From assembly GCA_903927685.1 (NCBI GenBank), contig CAIYOB010000274.1, forward strand, positions 1 to 12,684: DNA of 12,684 bases. The letters are read 5' to 3'. Made by a program: the position numbers and the translations under genes. The notes beneath the pieces were generated by a model, which had not been told where the DNA came from, did no database searches, and saw nothing but the letters and a program-made list of their open reading frames with translations. Origin of the DNA: an uncultured Planctomycetaceae bacterium. GTDB lineage: Bacteria; Planctomycetota; Planctomycetia; Pirellulales; Pirellulaceae. This document shows positions 1 to 5,996 of the stretch, in pieces (within the stretch, counting starts at the first letter, position 1; each line of letters begins with the position of its first letter).

Positions 1-38
1 ACGAGGCCAATCAGAGCTATGATGATCGCCAGTTTCAT
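1..38 (-). CDS. N-terminal fragment of an exported protein, cut by the left edge
   Basis: An ATG at 38-36 (minus) opens a frame reading MKLAIIIALIGL before the window ends. One lysine followed by a run of hydrophobic residues is what the start of a Sec signal peptide or a first membrane segment looks like. An in-frame TAG lies five codons upstream, so no earlier start is possible. The start sits 89 bp downstream of the stop of the SGNH hydrolase gene on the same strand, so the two could be co-transcribed. No good ribosome binding site lies at normal distance: a GGAGG is present but about 18 nt upstream. Only 12 codons are visible, so function cannot be assigned and the call may be wrong. Confidence 0.4.
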   Translation of the reverse strand, partial: MKLAIIIALIGL

Positions 39-127
39 GTGCGCTGACGGCTACGACCTCCGTCACCGGGCCGCGCCGGATGACGCATCCAATCTTCCAA
101 GACCGGATCGCGGCTCCGGTGGACGCG

Positions 128-769
128 TTAGTTCGATCTTTCCTGCCGGTCTCGGATCAGGCCCGCAATCGACTCAGCCATCTTCCTGTATCCCGCAGCA
201 TTCGGATGCATCTGGTCGCTCCTCAGGGCAGAGGAGGAGAGGATTTCCGCGATGGTGTCGGAGTCGAGCGGTACGCCGTACTTGCTTGCAAGTTCCCGGT
301 AAAATGTGGCCATCGTGAGCGGGTATTCCGGCTTGGGAACGCCGATGAGCACCACGTCTGCTCCTGCGCGTTTCGACAAGGAAATCATGGCATCGAGATT
401 CCGGACGATAGCAGTCTCATCCAGCTTCTGTACCATATCGTTGCCGCCATGACAAAGGACAACGATATCGGGCTTTTCTTTCTCCAAGACGGTTTGGAGC
501 CTCTGTCGGCCCGCTGAAGTCGCCTCACCGGAAACACCTGCGTTGACAACTCGACATTCGAGCAGCTTGGAGAGCACGCAGGGATAGCTCGCCGCTGGAT
601 CCGCGCCGGTTCCGAACGTCAGGCTGTCGCCAAAGGCTACAACCACCGACGACTCCGACAACGGCCTGACCGCGTCCTGCGGCCCGCAACCCAAGCACAG
701 CGCGAGTAGGTAGGATACGGCGATAGAGGGTGCTCTGGTCATGTCAACTGTGTCGAATGACGCATTCAT
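128..769 (-). CDS. SGNH/GDSL hydrolase (TesA-like lysophospholipase/arylesterase), probable lipoprotein
   Basis: Esterase of the SGNH superfamily, closest in pattern to E. coli TesA, which cleaves acyl esters or thioesters in the periplasm. The four blocks are visible: GDSL with nucleophile Ser49, NAGVSGE with oxyanion Gly81, GGND with Asn110, and DQMHPN giving Asp185 and His188. The length (213 residues) is normal for a single-domain member. A hydrophobic stretch at residues 14-27 ends in LGC, so Cys28 may be lipidated, although the residue at -3 is Cys and the lipobox is imperfect. Start: ATG 769 has a weak GAG-type site in front. ATG 742 (residue 10) would give a more usual signal peptide beginning MTRAPS and is a real alternative. 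It is transcribed divergently from the GH172 gene. The natural substrate cannot be read from sequence; family confidence is high. Confidence 0.9.
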   Translation of the reverse strand: MNASFDTVDMTRAPSIAVSYLLALCLGCGPQDAVRPLSESSVVVAFGDSLTFGTGADPAASYPCVLSKLLECRVVNAGVSGEATSAGRQRLQTVLEKEKPDIVVLCHGGNDMVQKLDETAIVRNLDAMISLSKRAGADVVLIGVPKPEYPLTMATFYRELASKYGVPLDSDTIAEILSSSALRSDQMHPNAAGYRKMAESIAGLIRDRQERSN

Positions 770-1013
770 GGGGCTCTCGTACTGCGGGCTTCGTCACCAT
801 TGTAAAGCTCGCTGAAGCGGAGGCAAGGCACGGCCTTTTTCCGTGCTGTCGGTGACCGTTTTGCCGGCCATCGCGCCGGGCCGGAAAGATCTGACTGCTT
901 TCCGCCGGTGGCCTGGGGCCTGCTGGACAGCGCCGTCGCGCTGCTCTACCCTGGTTTCCACTCAGCCGCGTTGTTGTGGCGGCCCCAAGATCCGTCTCGC
1001 AAGGAGTCTGTCG
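770..1013. other. Divergent intergenic region with GC-rich inverted repeats
   Basis: This 244-bp gap separates the minus-strand hydrolase from the plus-strand GH172 gene and should hold promoters for both, but I see no convincing -35/-10 pair on either strand. It holds several perfect inverted repeats: GCACGG 828-833 with CCGTGC 841-846; CCGGCC 864-869 with GGCCGG 879-884; CAGCGC 928-933 with GCGCTG 938-943 (loop CGTC); and TGGGGCC 914-920 pairing with GGCCCCA 981-987, which encloses the previous hairpin. If transcribed towards GH172 this would be a structured leader ending just before the Shine-Dalgarno at 1001. Short GC-rich repeats arise easily in DNA of this composition, so function is uncertain. 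The open frame running through 843-1013 in phase with GH172 has arginine/cysteine-rich, non-protein-like content and is not considered coding. Confidence 0.4.
1001..1006 (+). promoter_or_regulatory. Shine-Dalgarno site fixing the GH172 start
   Basis: AAGGAG lies 7 nt before the ATG at 1014. It decides the start against the upstream GTG at 843 in the same frame. The protein then begins directly with a signal peptide. Confidence 0.85.
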
Positions 1014-2123
1014 ATGTCCGCGAAGCCTTGTTTGCCGTTGGTATTGCTGTCCGTCGCCTGTGCGGCCCTGGCGCTCGTCGCCCCCGGTGCGGCGCTCGCC
1101 CAGTCCTCCGCCGACGTGATTCACCAGCCGTACGCGCTGGACACCGGGCTGATTTCCCGCTCGATCTCCTTCGAGAACCCGACGGGAGCGCCCGGCGCGG
1201 GCGGCAAGGAGGCCAGTCATCTGGGCGTCGGCCGCAAGGGCGCTCCGGCGCGGCAGATCCAGCCGGGCGAGACGGTCCAGCTGTGCGACATCGAAGGGCC
1301 CGGGACAATCCGCCACATCTGGATCACCACCGACCGCAGTCCGGCCGTCCAGCGGGCGTGTGTCATCCGTGCGTACTGGGAAGGCCAGCCGCATCCCAGC
1401 CTCGAATGCCCCATCGGCGACCTGTTCGGTTTCGCCCACGGCCGGATCACTGCCTATCAATCGGCCGTCCACTCCGTCGGCCCGACCGGTGGCCGGAACC
1501 TGTGGCTGCCCATGCCGTTTACGGCGCGAGCCAAGTTCACGTTCACCAACGAGAGCGACAAGACGATCCCGCTGTTCTATCAGATCGGCTACACCGTCGG
1601 CGACAAGCACCCGGCGGACGTGGGCCGGTTGCACGTGCTGTTCCGCCGCGAGAACCCGACGACGGAAAAGCAGGACTTCGAGCTGCTGCCGCAGCGTGAC
1701 CAGAAAGGCCGCTTCATCGGCTCGATTATCGGCATCCGCAATCTGCACCCGGACCAATGGTGGGGCGAAGGCGAAATCAAGGTGTACATGGACGGCGACC
1801 AGGAGTACCCCACGATCGTCGGCACCGGCAGCGAGGATTATGTCGGCCTGGCGTGGGGTATCCAGGTGGCTCCCTTTCTGTACAACGGCTGCAGCTTGAA
1901 CGACAAGAACTTCGTCTCGATGTACCGCTGGCACCTGCCGGACCCGATCGCGTGGCAGCAGAAAGCCCGGATCACGATCCAGCAGATCGCCTGGAAACAG
2001 GGCTTAGCCGAGACGCAGGACGACTGGTCGGCCGCCACGTTTTGGTACGAGCCGGCGCCCAGCGCGCCGCTGCCCGCATTGCCCGCCGTCCAGGCACGCA
2101 CGGCGGACATCTGGAATGACTGA
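1014..2123 (+). CDS. Secreted GH172 (DUF2961) glycoside hydrolase
   Basis: DUF2961 protein, now glycoside hydrolase family GH172, whose characterised members act on furanosides (alpha-D-fructofuranosidase / difructose dianhydride I synthase and alpha-D-arabinofuranosidases). Of its 369 residues, 1-30 are a clear Sec signal peptide: Lys4, a long Leu/Ala core, and probable cleavage at ALA|QS. Family hallmarks are the early ISFENPTGAPGAGGKEA stretch, GPGTIRHIWITT, then WWGEGEIK (Glu252/Glu254) and GTGSEDY (Glu274). One Glu of each of the last two motifs is the expected catalytic pair. The length is normal for the family. It lies 35 bp upstream of the sugar porter on the same strand, suggesting a digest-and-import operon. 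The exact sugar (fructose, arabinose or other furanose) is not determinable here. Family assignment is strong, specificity is inference. Confidence 0.93.
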   Translation: MSAKPCLPLVLLSVACAALALVAPGAALAQSSADVIHQPYALDTGLISRSISFENPTGAPGAGGKEASHLGVGRKGAPARQIQPGETVQLCDIEGPGTIRHIWITTDRSPAVQRACVIRAYWEGQPHPSLECPIGDLFGFAHGRITAYQSAVHSVGPTGGRNLWLPMPFTARAKFTFTNESDKTIPLFYQIGYTVGDKHPADVGRLHVLFRRENPTTEKQDFELLPQRDQKGRFIGSIIGIRNLHPDQWWGEGEIKVYMDGDQEYPTIVGTGSEDYVGLAWGIQVAPFLYNGCSLNDKNFVSMYRWHLPDPIAWQQKARITIQQIAWKQGLAETQDDWSAATFWYEPAPSAPLPALPAVQARTADIWND

Positions 2124-2143
2124 ACGATGACGGGCATTGGCTC

Positions 2144-2151
2144 GAGGGGAG
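2144..2151 (+). promoter_or_regulatory. Ribosome binding site of the sugar porter gene
   Basis: GAGGGGAG ends 7 nt before the ATG at 2159, within the 35-bp gap after the GH172 stop. It supports both the start choice and separate ribosome loading within a shared transcript. Confidence 0.75.
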
Positions 2152-2158
2152 TCCGACC

Positions 2159-3595
2159 ATGGAACTTGCAGGGAGCAGCGCCGAGCGGCGACGGCCCGGG
2201 AATACGTATGTCCGCTTCATCGCCTTTGTCGCGGCGATCGGCGGATTTCTGTTCGGCTTCGATCTGGGCATGATCGGGGCGGCGAACATTTACTTGCGCG
2301 ATCAGTTCCACCTGGACGACCGGCAGTTGGGCCTCGCCACGGCCAGTGCGGTGCTGGGCTGCGTGTTTGGGCCGTTTCTGGGGGCCTGGTTGTGCGATGC
2401 AATCGGGCGGAAGCGGACGATGATCTGCGCGGCGTTCCTGCTGGCGCTCAGCGCCATCTTGACCGCCGTGCCGGACCCGCTGCCGGGGATGTCGGACCAG
2501 GCGACCTTGGCCGTGTTCAACATCTTTCGAGCCGTGGGCGGATTGGGAGTCGGCCTATGTTCCATCGCCTCGCCGATGTACATCGCCGAGGTGGCGCCGC
2601 CGGCGCGGCGCGGGGGCCTGGGGCTGATGTACCAGCTGGCGATCGTCGTAGGGCACATCGCCGCGCCGGCCATCGGCTGGGTGATCGTTGTGGCCCTGGG
2701 GAACACGGGCGGGGTGGCCGAAGTCGCCTGGCAACAACCGTGGCGGTGGATGTTCTTCTCCGAGACCGTCTGTGTCCTCCTGTTTGTGAGCTTCGTCTTC
2801 CGGCTGCCGCGCAGCCCGCGGTGGCTGGCGCAGAAGGGCCGTTACGACGAAGCCTTGGAGGTGCTGACCCGGATCGACGGCCCCGAATACGCGCGGCGGG
2901 AGATGGAGGAGATCCGCACCTCGCTGGCGCAAGAGTCGGGCGGCTGGTCCGAGCTGTTCGCGCCCGGGATGCGGTACGCGCTGCTGATCGGCGTGCTGTT
3001 GGCGTTTTTCAATAACTGGACGGGCTGGAGTGTCATCGGCGGGTACGTCCCCATGCTGTTCGAAATGTCCGGGCTGGACGATCGGGCCCGCGCGATCCTG
3101 CAGTTCGCGGTCACCTACGGCTTCATGGGGGCGATGACGGTGGTGTCGTTGGTGCTGATGGACCGTGTCGGCCGCAGGCCGCTGTGGCTGTTCGCGTCGC
3201 TGTTGATGGCGGCGATCACTGCGGGCACGGGCCTGGTGTTTCACTTCCAGCTGACGGGTCCGGTGGTTCTGCTGGTGATCGCCTTGTGCACGGTCCCGCA
3301 CGGCATCGCCTTGGGCGGAATCCCCTGGCTGATGATGTCCGAGCTGTTTCCGACGCGCATTCGAGCCAAGGCGGTGTCCGTCACGACCACGTTCTTGTGG
3401 ATCACGATTTTCAGCGGGGCGTACCTGTTTCCGGCGCTGACCAGCGTTTCGATTCAGTTGGTCGGTTCCATCGCCGGGGCCTTCTGGCTGTTCACCGCGA
3501 TCTGCTTGCTGGCGTTCGTCTTCGGCCTGGTCATGATGCCGGAAACCAAGGGCCGCACGCTGGAAGAAATCGCCGGGTCGTGGAAGAAACGATAG
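2159..3595 (+). CDS. MFS sugar porter (SLC2/XylE-like family)
   Basis: A 12-helix inner-membrane transporter of the sugar porter branch of the major facilitator superfamily, 478 residues (usual size). Signatures in order: GGFLFGFDLG (28-37) in helix 1; DAIGRKR (80-86) after helix 2; RAVGGLGVG (124-132); SPMYIAEVAPPARRG (138-152); LPRSPRWL (216-223) before the central loop (about 224-270); DRVGRR (335-340) after helix 8; IPWLMMSELFPTRIRA (388-403); and PETKGRT (461-467) at the C-terminus. Several positions that bind sugar in XylE differ: the QQ pair of helix 7 is Asn285-Asn286, the Asn of the GIN motif is Ser291, and the helix 11 Gln is Leu413. Gln159 and Trp390 match. It follows the GH172 gene in an apparent operon, so its substrate is plausibly the sugar that enzyme releases. 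Substrate and ion coupling are unknown. Confidence 0.93.
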   Translation: MELAGSSAERRRPGNTYVRFIAFVAAIGGFLFGFDLGMIGAANIYLRDQFHLDDRQLGLATASAVLGCVFGPFLGAWLCDAIGRKRTMICAAFLLALSAILTAVPDPLPGMSDQATLAVFNIFRAVGGLGVGLCSIASPMYIAEVAPPARRGGLGLMYQLAIVVGHIAAPAIGWVIVVALGNTGGVAEVAWQQPWRWMFFSETVCVLLFVSFVFRLPRSPRWLAQKGRYDEALEVLTRIDGPEYARREMEEIRTSLAQESGGWSELFAPGMRYALLIGVLLAFFNNWTGWSVIGGYVPMLFEMSGLDDRARAILQFAVTYGFMGAMTVVSLVLMDRVGRRPLWLFASLLMAAITAGTGLVFHFQLTGPVVLLVIALCTVPHGIALGGIPWLMMSELFPTRIRAKAVSVTTTFLWITIFSGAYLFPALTSVSIQLVGSIAGAFWLFTAICLLAFVFGLVMMPETKGRTLEEIAGSWKKR

Positions 3596-3599
3596 TCAC

Positions 3600-4499
3600 T
3601 CACAGCTGGTCCGGCAGACGCAGCACGTCTTCCGGGCTGACGTGGGCTGGCGGCAGACGCAGGTTCGGCGGCGGCGATTCTCCGCCGTACAGATCCCGCG
3701 GCGAGTCGAGCCGTTGCAGCCGGTAATGGCTGCTGTGCGGGAACTCGTCGGCTTGGGACGGCTCGCAGCGGCAGATCAGCGTGGTCGGTTTCAGCGTTGC
3801 GGCGTCCAGGTACACAAACGGTCCCAGCGGTTGCGGCCCGTCGCCGATGATCCGCGGAACCACGACCTCGGGATGCTCCCGGACCGGCGGCTCGACGGCA
3901 AAGCGGCGGCCCGGCAGTGGCCCGCCATATTTCTGCGTCGCCGCCTGCTCGACCGGCTTGGAGAGATACAGGACGCGGCCGGTGCCCTCGCCGGAGACGA
4001 CGTCCCAGATCACGGCGTGGCCGCGGCCGCCCAGGGTCATCCGGAATCCGCGGAAGCGCAGCGGCTGGCCGGACGCCGCGGGCGGGTAGAACCACCAGTA
4101 GGTCAGCTGCTTCAAGGACTGCGAGCCGACCATGAGCTCGGCCGACAACAGGTAGACCGTGGGACGATCGCAGTCCACCCAAGCTTGCCCCACGGCATCG
4201 ACGGCGACGGCGCCGAAACGAGTCCACCGCGGCTCGGCGGACTGCGTGGGACCGTACTCATGAACCAGCAGGGGAGCCATCCACAGCGGGATCCCGGCCT
4301 CCGAGTCAGGATGCGGCGACAGGAACGAGGCCTGGGCAAAGCGGCGCTGCGTTCGCTCGCGCACCCGCTGGTGGCCCCGGACGATCATTTCGACTTGGCC
4401 GGGGCGCGCCGCGGGCGGCGCGGGCGCGCGGGGCTGACAACCGACGCAGTCCGCCGCGAGGACCGCCAGGATCACGAATCGTATGGCGCCCGACGACAT
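3600..4499 (-). CDS. Hypothetical lipoprotein, no recognised domain
   Basis: I do not recognise this 299-residue protein. Residues 5-20 are hydrophobic and end in CVGC, so Cys21 is a plausible lipidation site, followed by a proline/alanine-rich linker (23-33) typical of envelope lipoproteins. The body has many Trp, Tyr and Gly residues in alternating hydrophobic stretches (for example AVIWDVVSG and YWWFYPP), suggesting a mostly beta fold. Two cysteines near 240 (ICRCEP) could pair. No catalytic signature was seen. The start ATG 4499 is preceded by AGGGG at 7 nt spacing, and this AGGGG overlaps the TAG stop of ogt, so translation is probably linked to ogt. The stop lies 4 bp from the convergent sugar porter stop. 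An envelope role is inference only. Confidence 0.8.
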   Translation of the reverse strand: MSSGAIRFVILAVLAADCVGCQPRAPAPPAARPGQVEMIVRGHQRVRERTQRRFAQASFLSPHPDSEAGIPLWMAPLLVHEYGPTQSAEPRWTRFGAVAVDAVGQAWVDCDRPTVYLLSAELMVGSQSLKQLTYWWFYPPAASGQPLRFRGFRMTLGGRGHAVIWDVVSGEGTGRVLYLSKPVEQAATQKYGGPLPGRRFAVEPPVREHPEVVVPRIIGDGPQPLGPFVYLDAATLKPTTLICRCEPSQADEFPHSSHYRLQRLDSPRDLYGGESPPPNLRLPPAHVSPEDVLRLPDQL

Positions 4500-4509
4500 G
4501 GTGGATCCC

Positions 4510-5082
4510 CTAGCGGGCCCCTTCCAATTCGAGCAACCGCCGTTTCATGGCCGTTCCCCCGCAGCCCGAGTAGCCGCGCAAGGCACCGCCCGAACCGACA
4601 ACGCGATGACAGGGGATCACCAGCGGCACCCGATTGTGCGCCATGACGGTGCCCACCGCCCGGGCCGCCTGAGGATAGCCGGCCTTCGCCGCCAACTGGC
4701 CATAGGTCAGCGTCCGGCCGAAGCCGATCTGGCGGCATTCCTGCAGGACCCGGCCCTGGAATTCGGTGACATCGCCCAAGGCCACCGGAATATCCAGGAA
4801 TAGGTCGCGCCCGCCGTCGGCGTACGCCTGAATCCGCTCGGCCAACCGTCGGATCTCGCGAACGACCCCTCTTCGGTGCTGTTCAACGTCCACCCAGCAA
4901 TCGCAGTCTGGAGCCTCCGCATTCTCGTCCCCGTCAGGAACGGTCAAAGCGGCACGCAGCACTCCAGCCGCTTCCGCCCCGCTGGGATAACCGAAGACCA
5001 GGGCCCGCAATTGCGCGTCGGCCCAGTCCACGGCGACCCAGCCCAGGCTCGACGGAAAGACATAAAGTACATTGTTCAACAT
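4510..5082 (-). CDS. ogt: Methylated-DNA--protein-cysteine S-methyltransferase (Ogt/MGMT type)
   Basis: Suicide DNA-repair protein that transfers the methyl group of O6-methylguanine (and O4-methylthymine) to its own cysteine. The active-site motif IPCHRVVGS is intact with acceptor Cys158. Around it are TLTYGQLA (Tyr127, helix-turn-helix DNA contact), RAVGTVMAHN (arginine finger Arg141 and Asn150) and the C-terminal RRLLELEG. Residues 1-100 form the variable N-terminal domain, which has no Ada-type zinc cysteines at its start, although a CDC pair occurs at 60-62. The length of 190 residues fits Ogt. I chose ATG 5082, preceded by GGAG at 4 nt; the frame stays open to 5178, but that longer version would run over the promoter of the divergent gene. 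It is followed after 10 bp by the lipoprotein gene. Confidence 0.95.
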   Translation of the reverse strand: MLNNVLYVFPSSLGWVAVDWADAQLRALVFGYPSGAEAAGVLRAALTVPDGDENAEAPDCDCWVDVEQHRRGVVREIRRLAERIQAYADGGRDLFLDIPVALGDVTEFQGRVLQECRQIGFGRTLTYGQLAAKAGYPQAARAVGTVMAHNRVPLVIPCHRVVGSGGALRGYSGCGGTAMKRRLLELEGAR

Positions 5083-5132
5083 GGTACTCCGGGGCTGGGT
5101 CACGATTCGCGTCCCTCCACCAATTGGGTACT

Positions 5133-5162
5133 TTGACAGACTTGACGCCAGCATTCTATACT
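5133..5162 (+). promoter_or_regulatory. Near-consensus sigma-70-type promoter for the 247-residue gene
   Basis: TTGACA (5133-5138) and TATACT (5157-5162) are separated by 18 bp. The -35 is a perfect match and the -10 matches five of six. The expected transcription start near 5169 leaves a leader of about 75 nt before the ATG at 5244. Pairs this good are uncommon by chance in GC-rich DNA. Confidence 0.7.
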
Positions 5163-5182
5163 GAACGCTCGGCTGCAACCAA
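5153..5182 (-). promoter_or_regulatory. Possible ogt promoter overlapping the divergent promoter
   Basis: Read on the minus strand, TTGGTT (5182-5177) is followed after 18 bp by TAGAAT (5158-5153). The -10 matches five of six, the -35 only three of six. Its -10 overlaps the -10 of the plus-strand promoter at 5157-5158. It would start ogt transcripts near 5146, about 64 nt before the ATG at 5082. The weak -35 keeps this tentative. Confidence 0.35.
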
Positions 5183-5231
5183 GTCGGGCGCGGTTGGCAT
5201 CAAGCCTGCCGCGGCGTCGGACTCGGTGCCC

Positions 5232-5237
5232 AAGGAG
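5232..5237 (+). promoter_or_regulatory. Shine-Dalgarno site fixing the start at 5244
   Basis: AAGGAG followed by a 6-nt spacer precedes the ATG at 5244. It excludes the longer reading frame that opens at 5124, whose first codons would cover the promoter itself. Confidence 0.85.
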
Positions 5238-5243
5238 AAAAGT

Positions 5244-5987
5244 ATGAGTCACTACGGTACGCTGAGTGACGATTATTACATAAATTTGAACCTGAACACG
5301 GAAATGGACTTGCCGCAATCGCGGGAGACGGTTCTGCACTACTTCGAGCAGATCCAGAAGCGTTACCCCGACATGCGCAACTTCTACGGCCGGGAGCGGG
5401 GCGAGTTCGTGTTGGAGGAGGACAAGGACCGCGGCAGTTACCGCTGGGCCTCCGTCGAGCCGCGCCGCGTGTCCTCGGGTTTTGTCAATCCGGCGTCCCC
5501 CCAGGATGCATTCCAGCAGCATGAGGTTGCTTTGGAGCTGGCTCCCTGTGCTTTGTCCATGAGCCCGCTGGATTGCGAATCGCTGAACATCATGTACGGC
5601 TTCGACTTTCTGTACCGCGGCAATCACAGTGAGTTGCTCGTGGAGGCCTTGGGGTTGGCTCCCGCCCTGGAGCGGATGCTGGATATCCCCGGCGCGACGG
5701 TGCTGGGGAGTGAGCCGGCGCTGCAACTGGCCTTGGACGCCGACTGCCGCACGCAATGCCGGCTGTGTTTCGAGCCCCGGACGGCGGCCTACCATGTCCG
5801 CACGGGCGAGTTTCCGGAGGAGCAGCTGAGCGTCTATTTCACGGCCCGCCGCTACGGCAGCCTGGATCCCGGCGAAACCTACGTCAGCGTGATGCGGCAG
5901 CTGGCCGCCATCTGCACCGAACTGATCGACAGCTACGTCATCGACAGCGTGCTCAAGCCGCTACAACAGGCGATCGCGATCCGCTAA
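5244..5987 (+). CDS. Conserved planctomycete protein of unknown function
   Basis: A soluble protein of 247 residues with no signal peptide or membrane segment. The opening MSHYGTLSDDYYINLNLNTE and the stretches LEEDKDRGSYRWASVEPRR (57-75), YGFDFLYRGNH (118-128) and EEQLSVYFTARRYGSLDPGET (192-212) look like a family I recall being widespread in planctomycetes but not characterised. That recollection cannot be confirmed here. Visible composition: alpha/beta, many conserved-looking aromatics and acidic residues, and six cysteines, three of them in CRTQCRLC at 168-175. It has its own near-consensus promoter and a strong Shine-Dalgarno, suggesting steady expression. It is divergent from ogt, and its stop lies 9 bp from that of the convergent kinase gene. 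A housekeeping role is inference; I can assign no biochemical function. Confidence 0.88.
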   Translation: MSHYGTLSDDYYINLNLNTEMDLPQSRETVLHYFEQIQKRYPDMRNFYGRERGEFVLEEDKDRGSYRWASVEPRRVSSGFVNPASPQDAFQQHEVALELAPCALSMSPLDCESLNIMYGFDFLYRGNHSELLVEALGLAPALERMLDIPGATVLGSEPALQLALDADCRTQCRLCFEPRTAAYHVRTGEFPEEQLSVYFTARRYGSLDPGETYVSVMRQLAAICTELIDSYVIDSVLKPLQQAIAIR

Positions 5988-5996
5988 CCAGCCTTC

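Noticed and set aside
828..846. Hairpin GCACGG/CCGTGC with a T-rich loop as a terminator
   Set aside because: The T-run is in the loop, not after the stem, and no gene ends there.
744..1934. A 396-codon open frame on the minus strand across the GH172 gene
   Set aside because: It is antisense to a clear family member, has Arg/Ala/Gly-rich composition without motifs, and overlaps the hydrolase start. Long antisense frames are normal in GC-rich genes.
3642..4646. A 334-codon plus-strand frame over the lipoprotein gene
   Set aside because: It overlaps both the lipoprotein and ogt coding regions antisense, with Arg-rich content. The minus-strand frames have a signal peptide and the intact PCHR motif.
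5124..5243. A 40-codon N-terminal extension of the 247-residue protein
   Set aside because: It would translate the -10 promoter region and leader. The AAGGAG site at 5232 points to ATG 5244, where the conserved-looking sequence begins.
5745..5768. CxxxCxxC motif (CRTQCRLC) in the 247-residue protein as a radical-SAM cluster site
   Set aside because: It lies at residues 168-175 of 247, far from the N-terminal position usual in radical-SAM barrels. No glycine-rich SAM-binding segment is visible, and the protein is too short after the motif.
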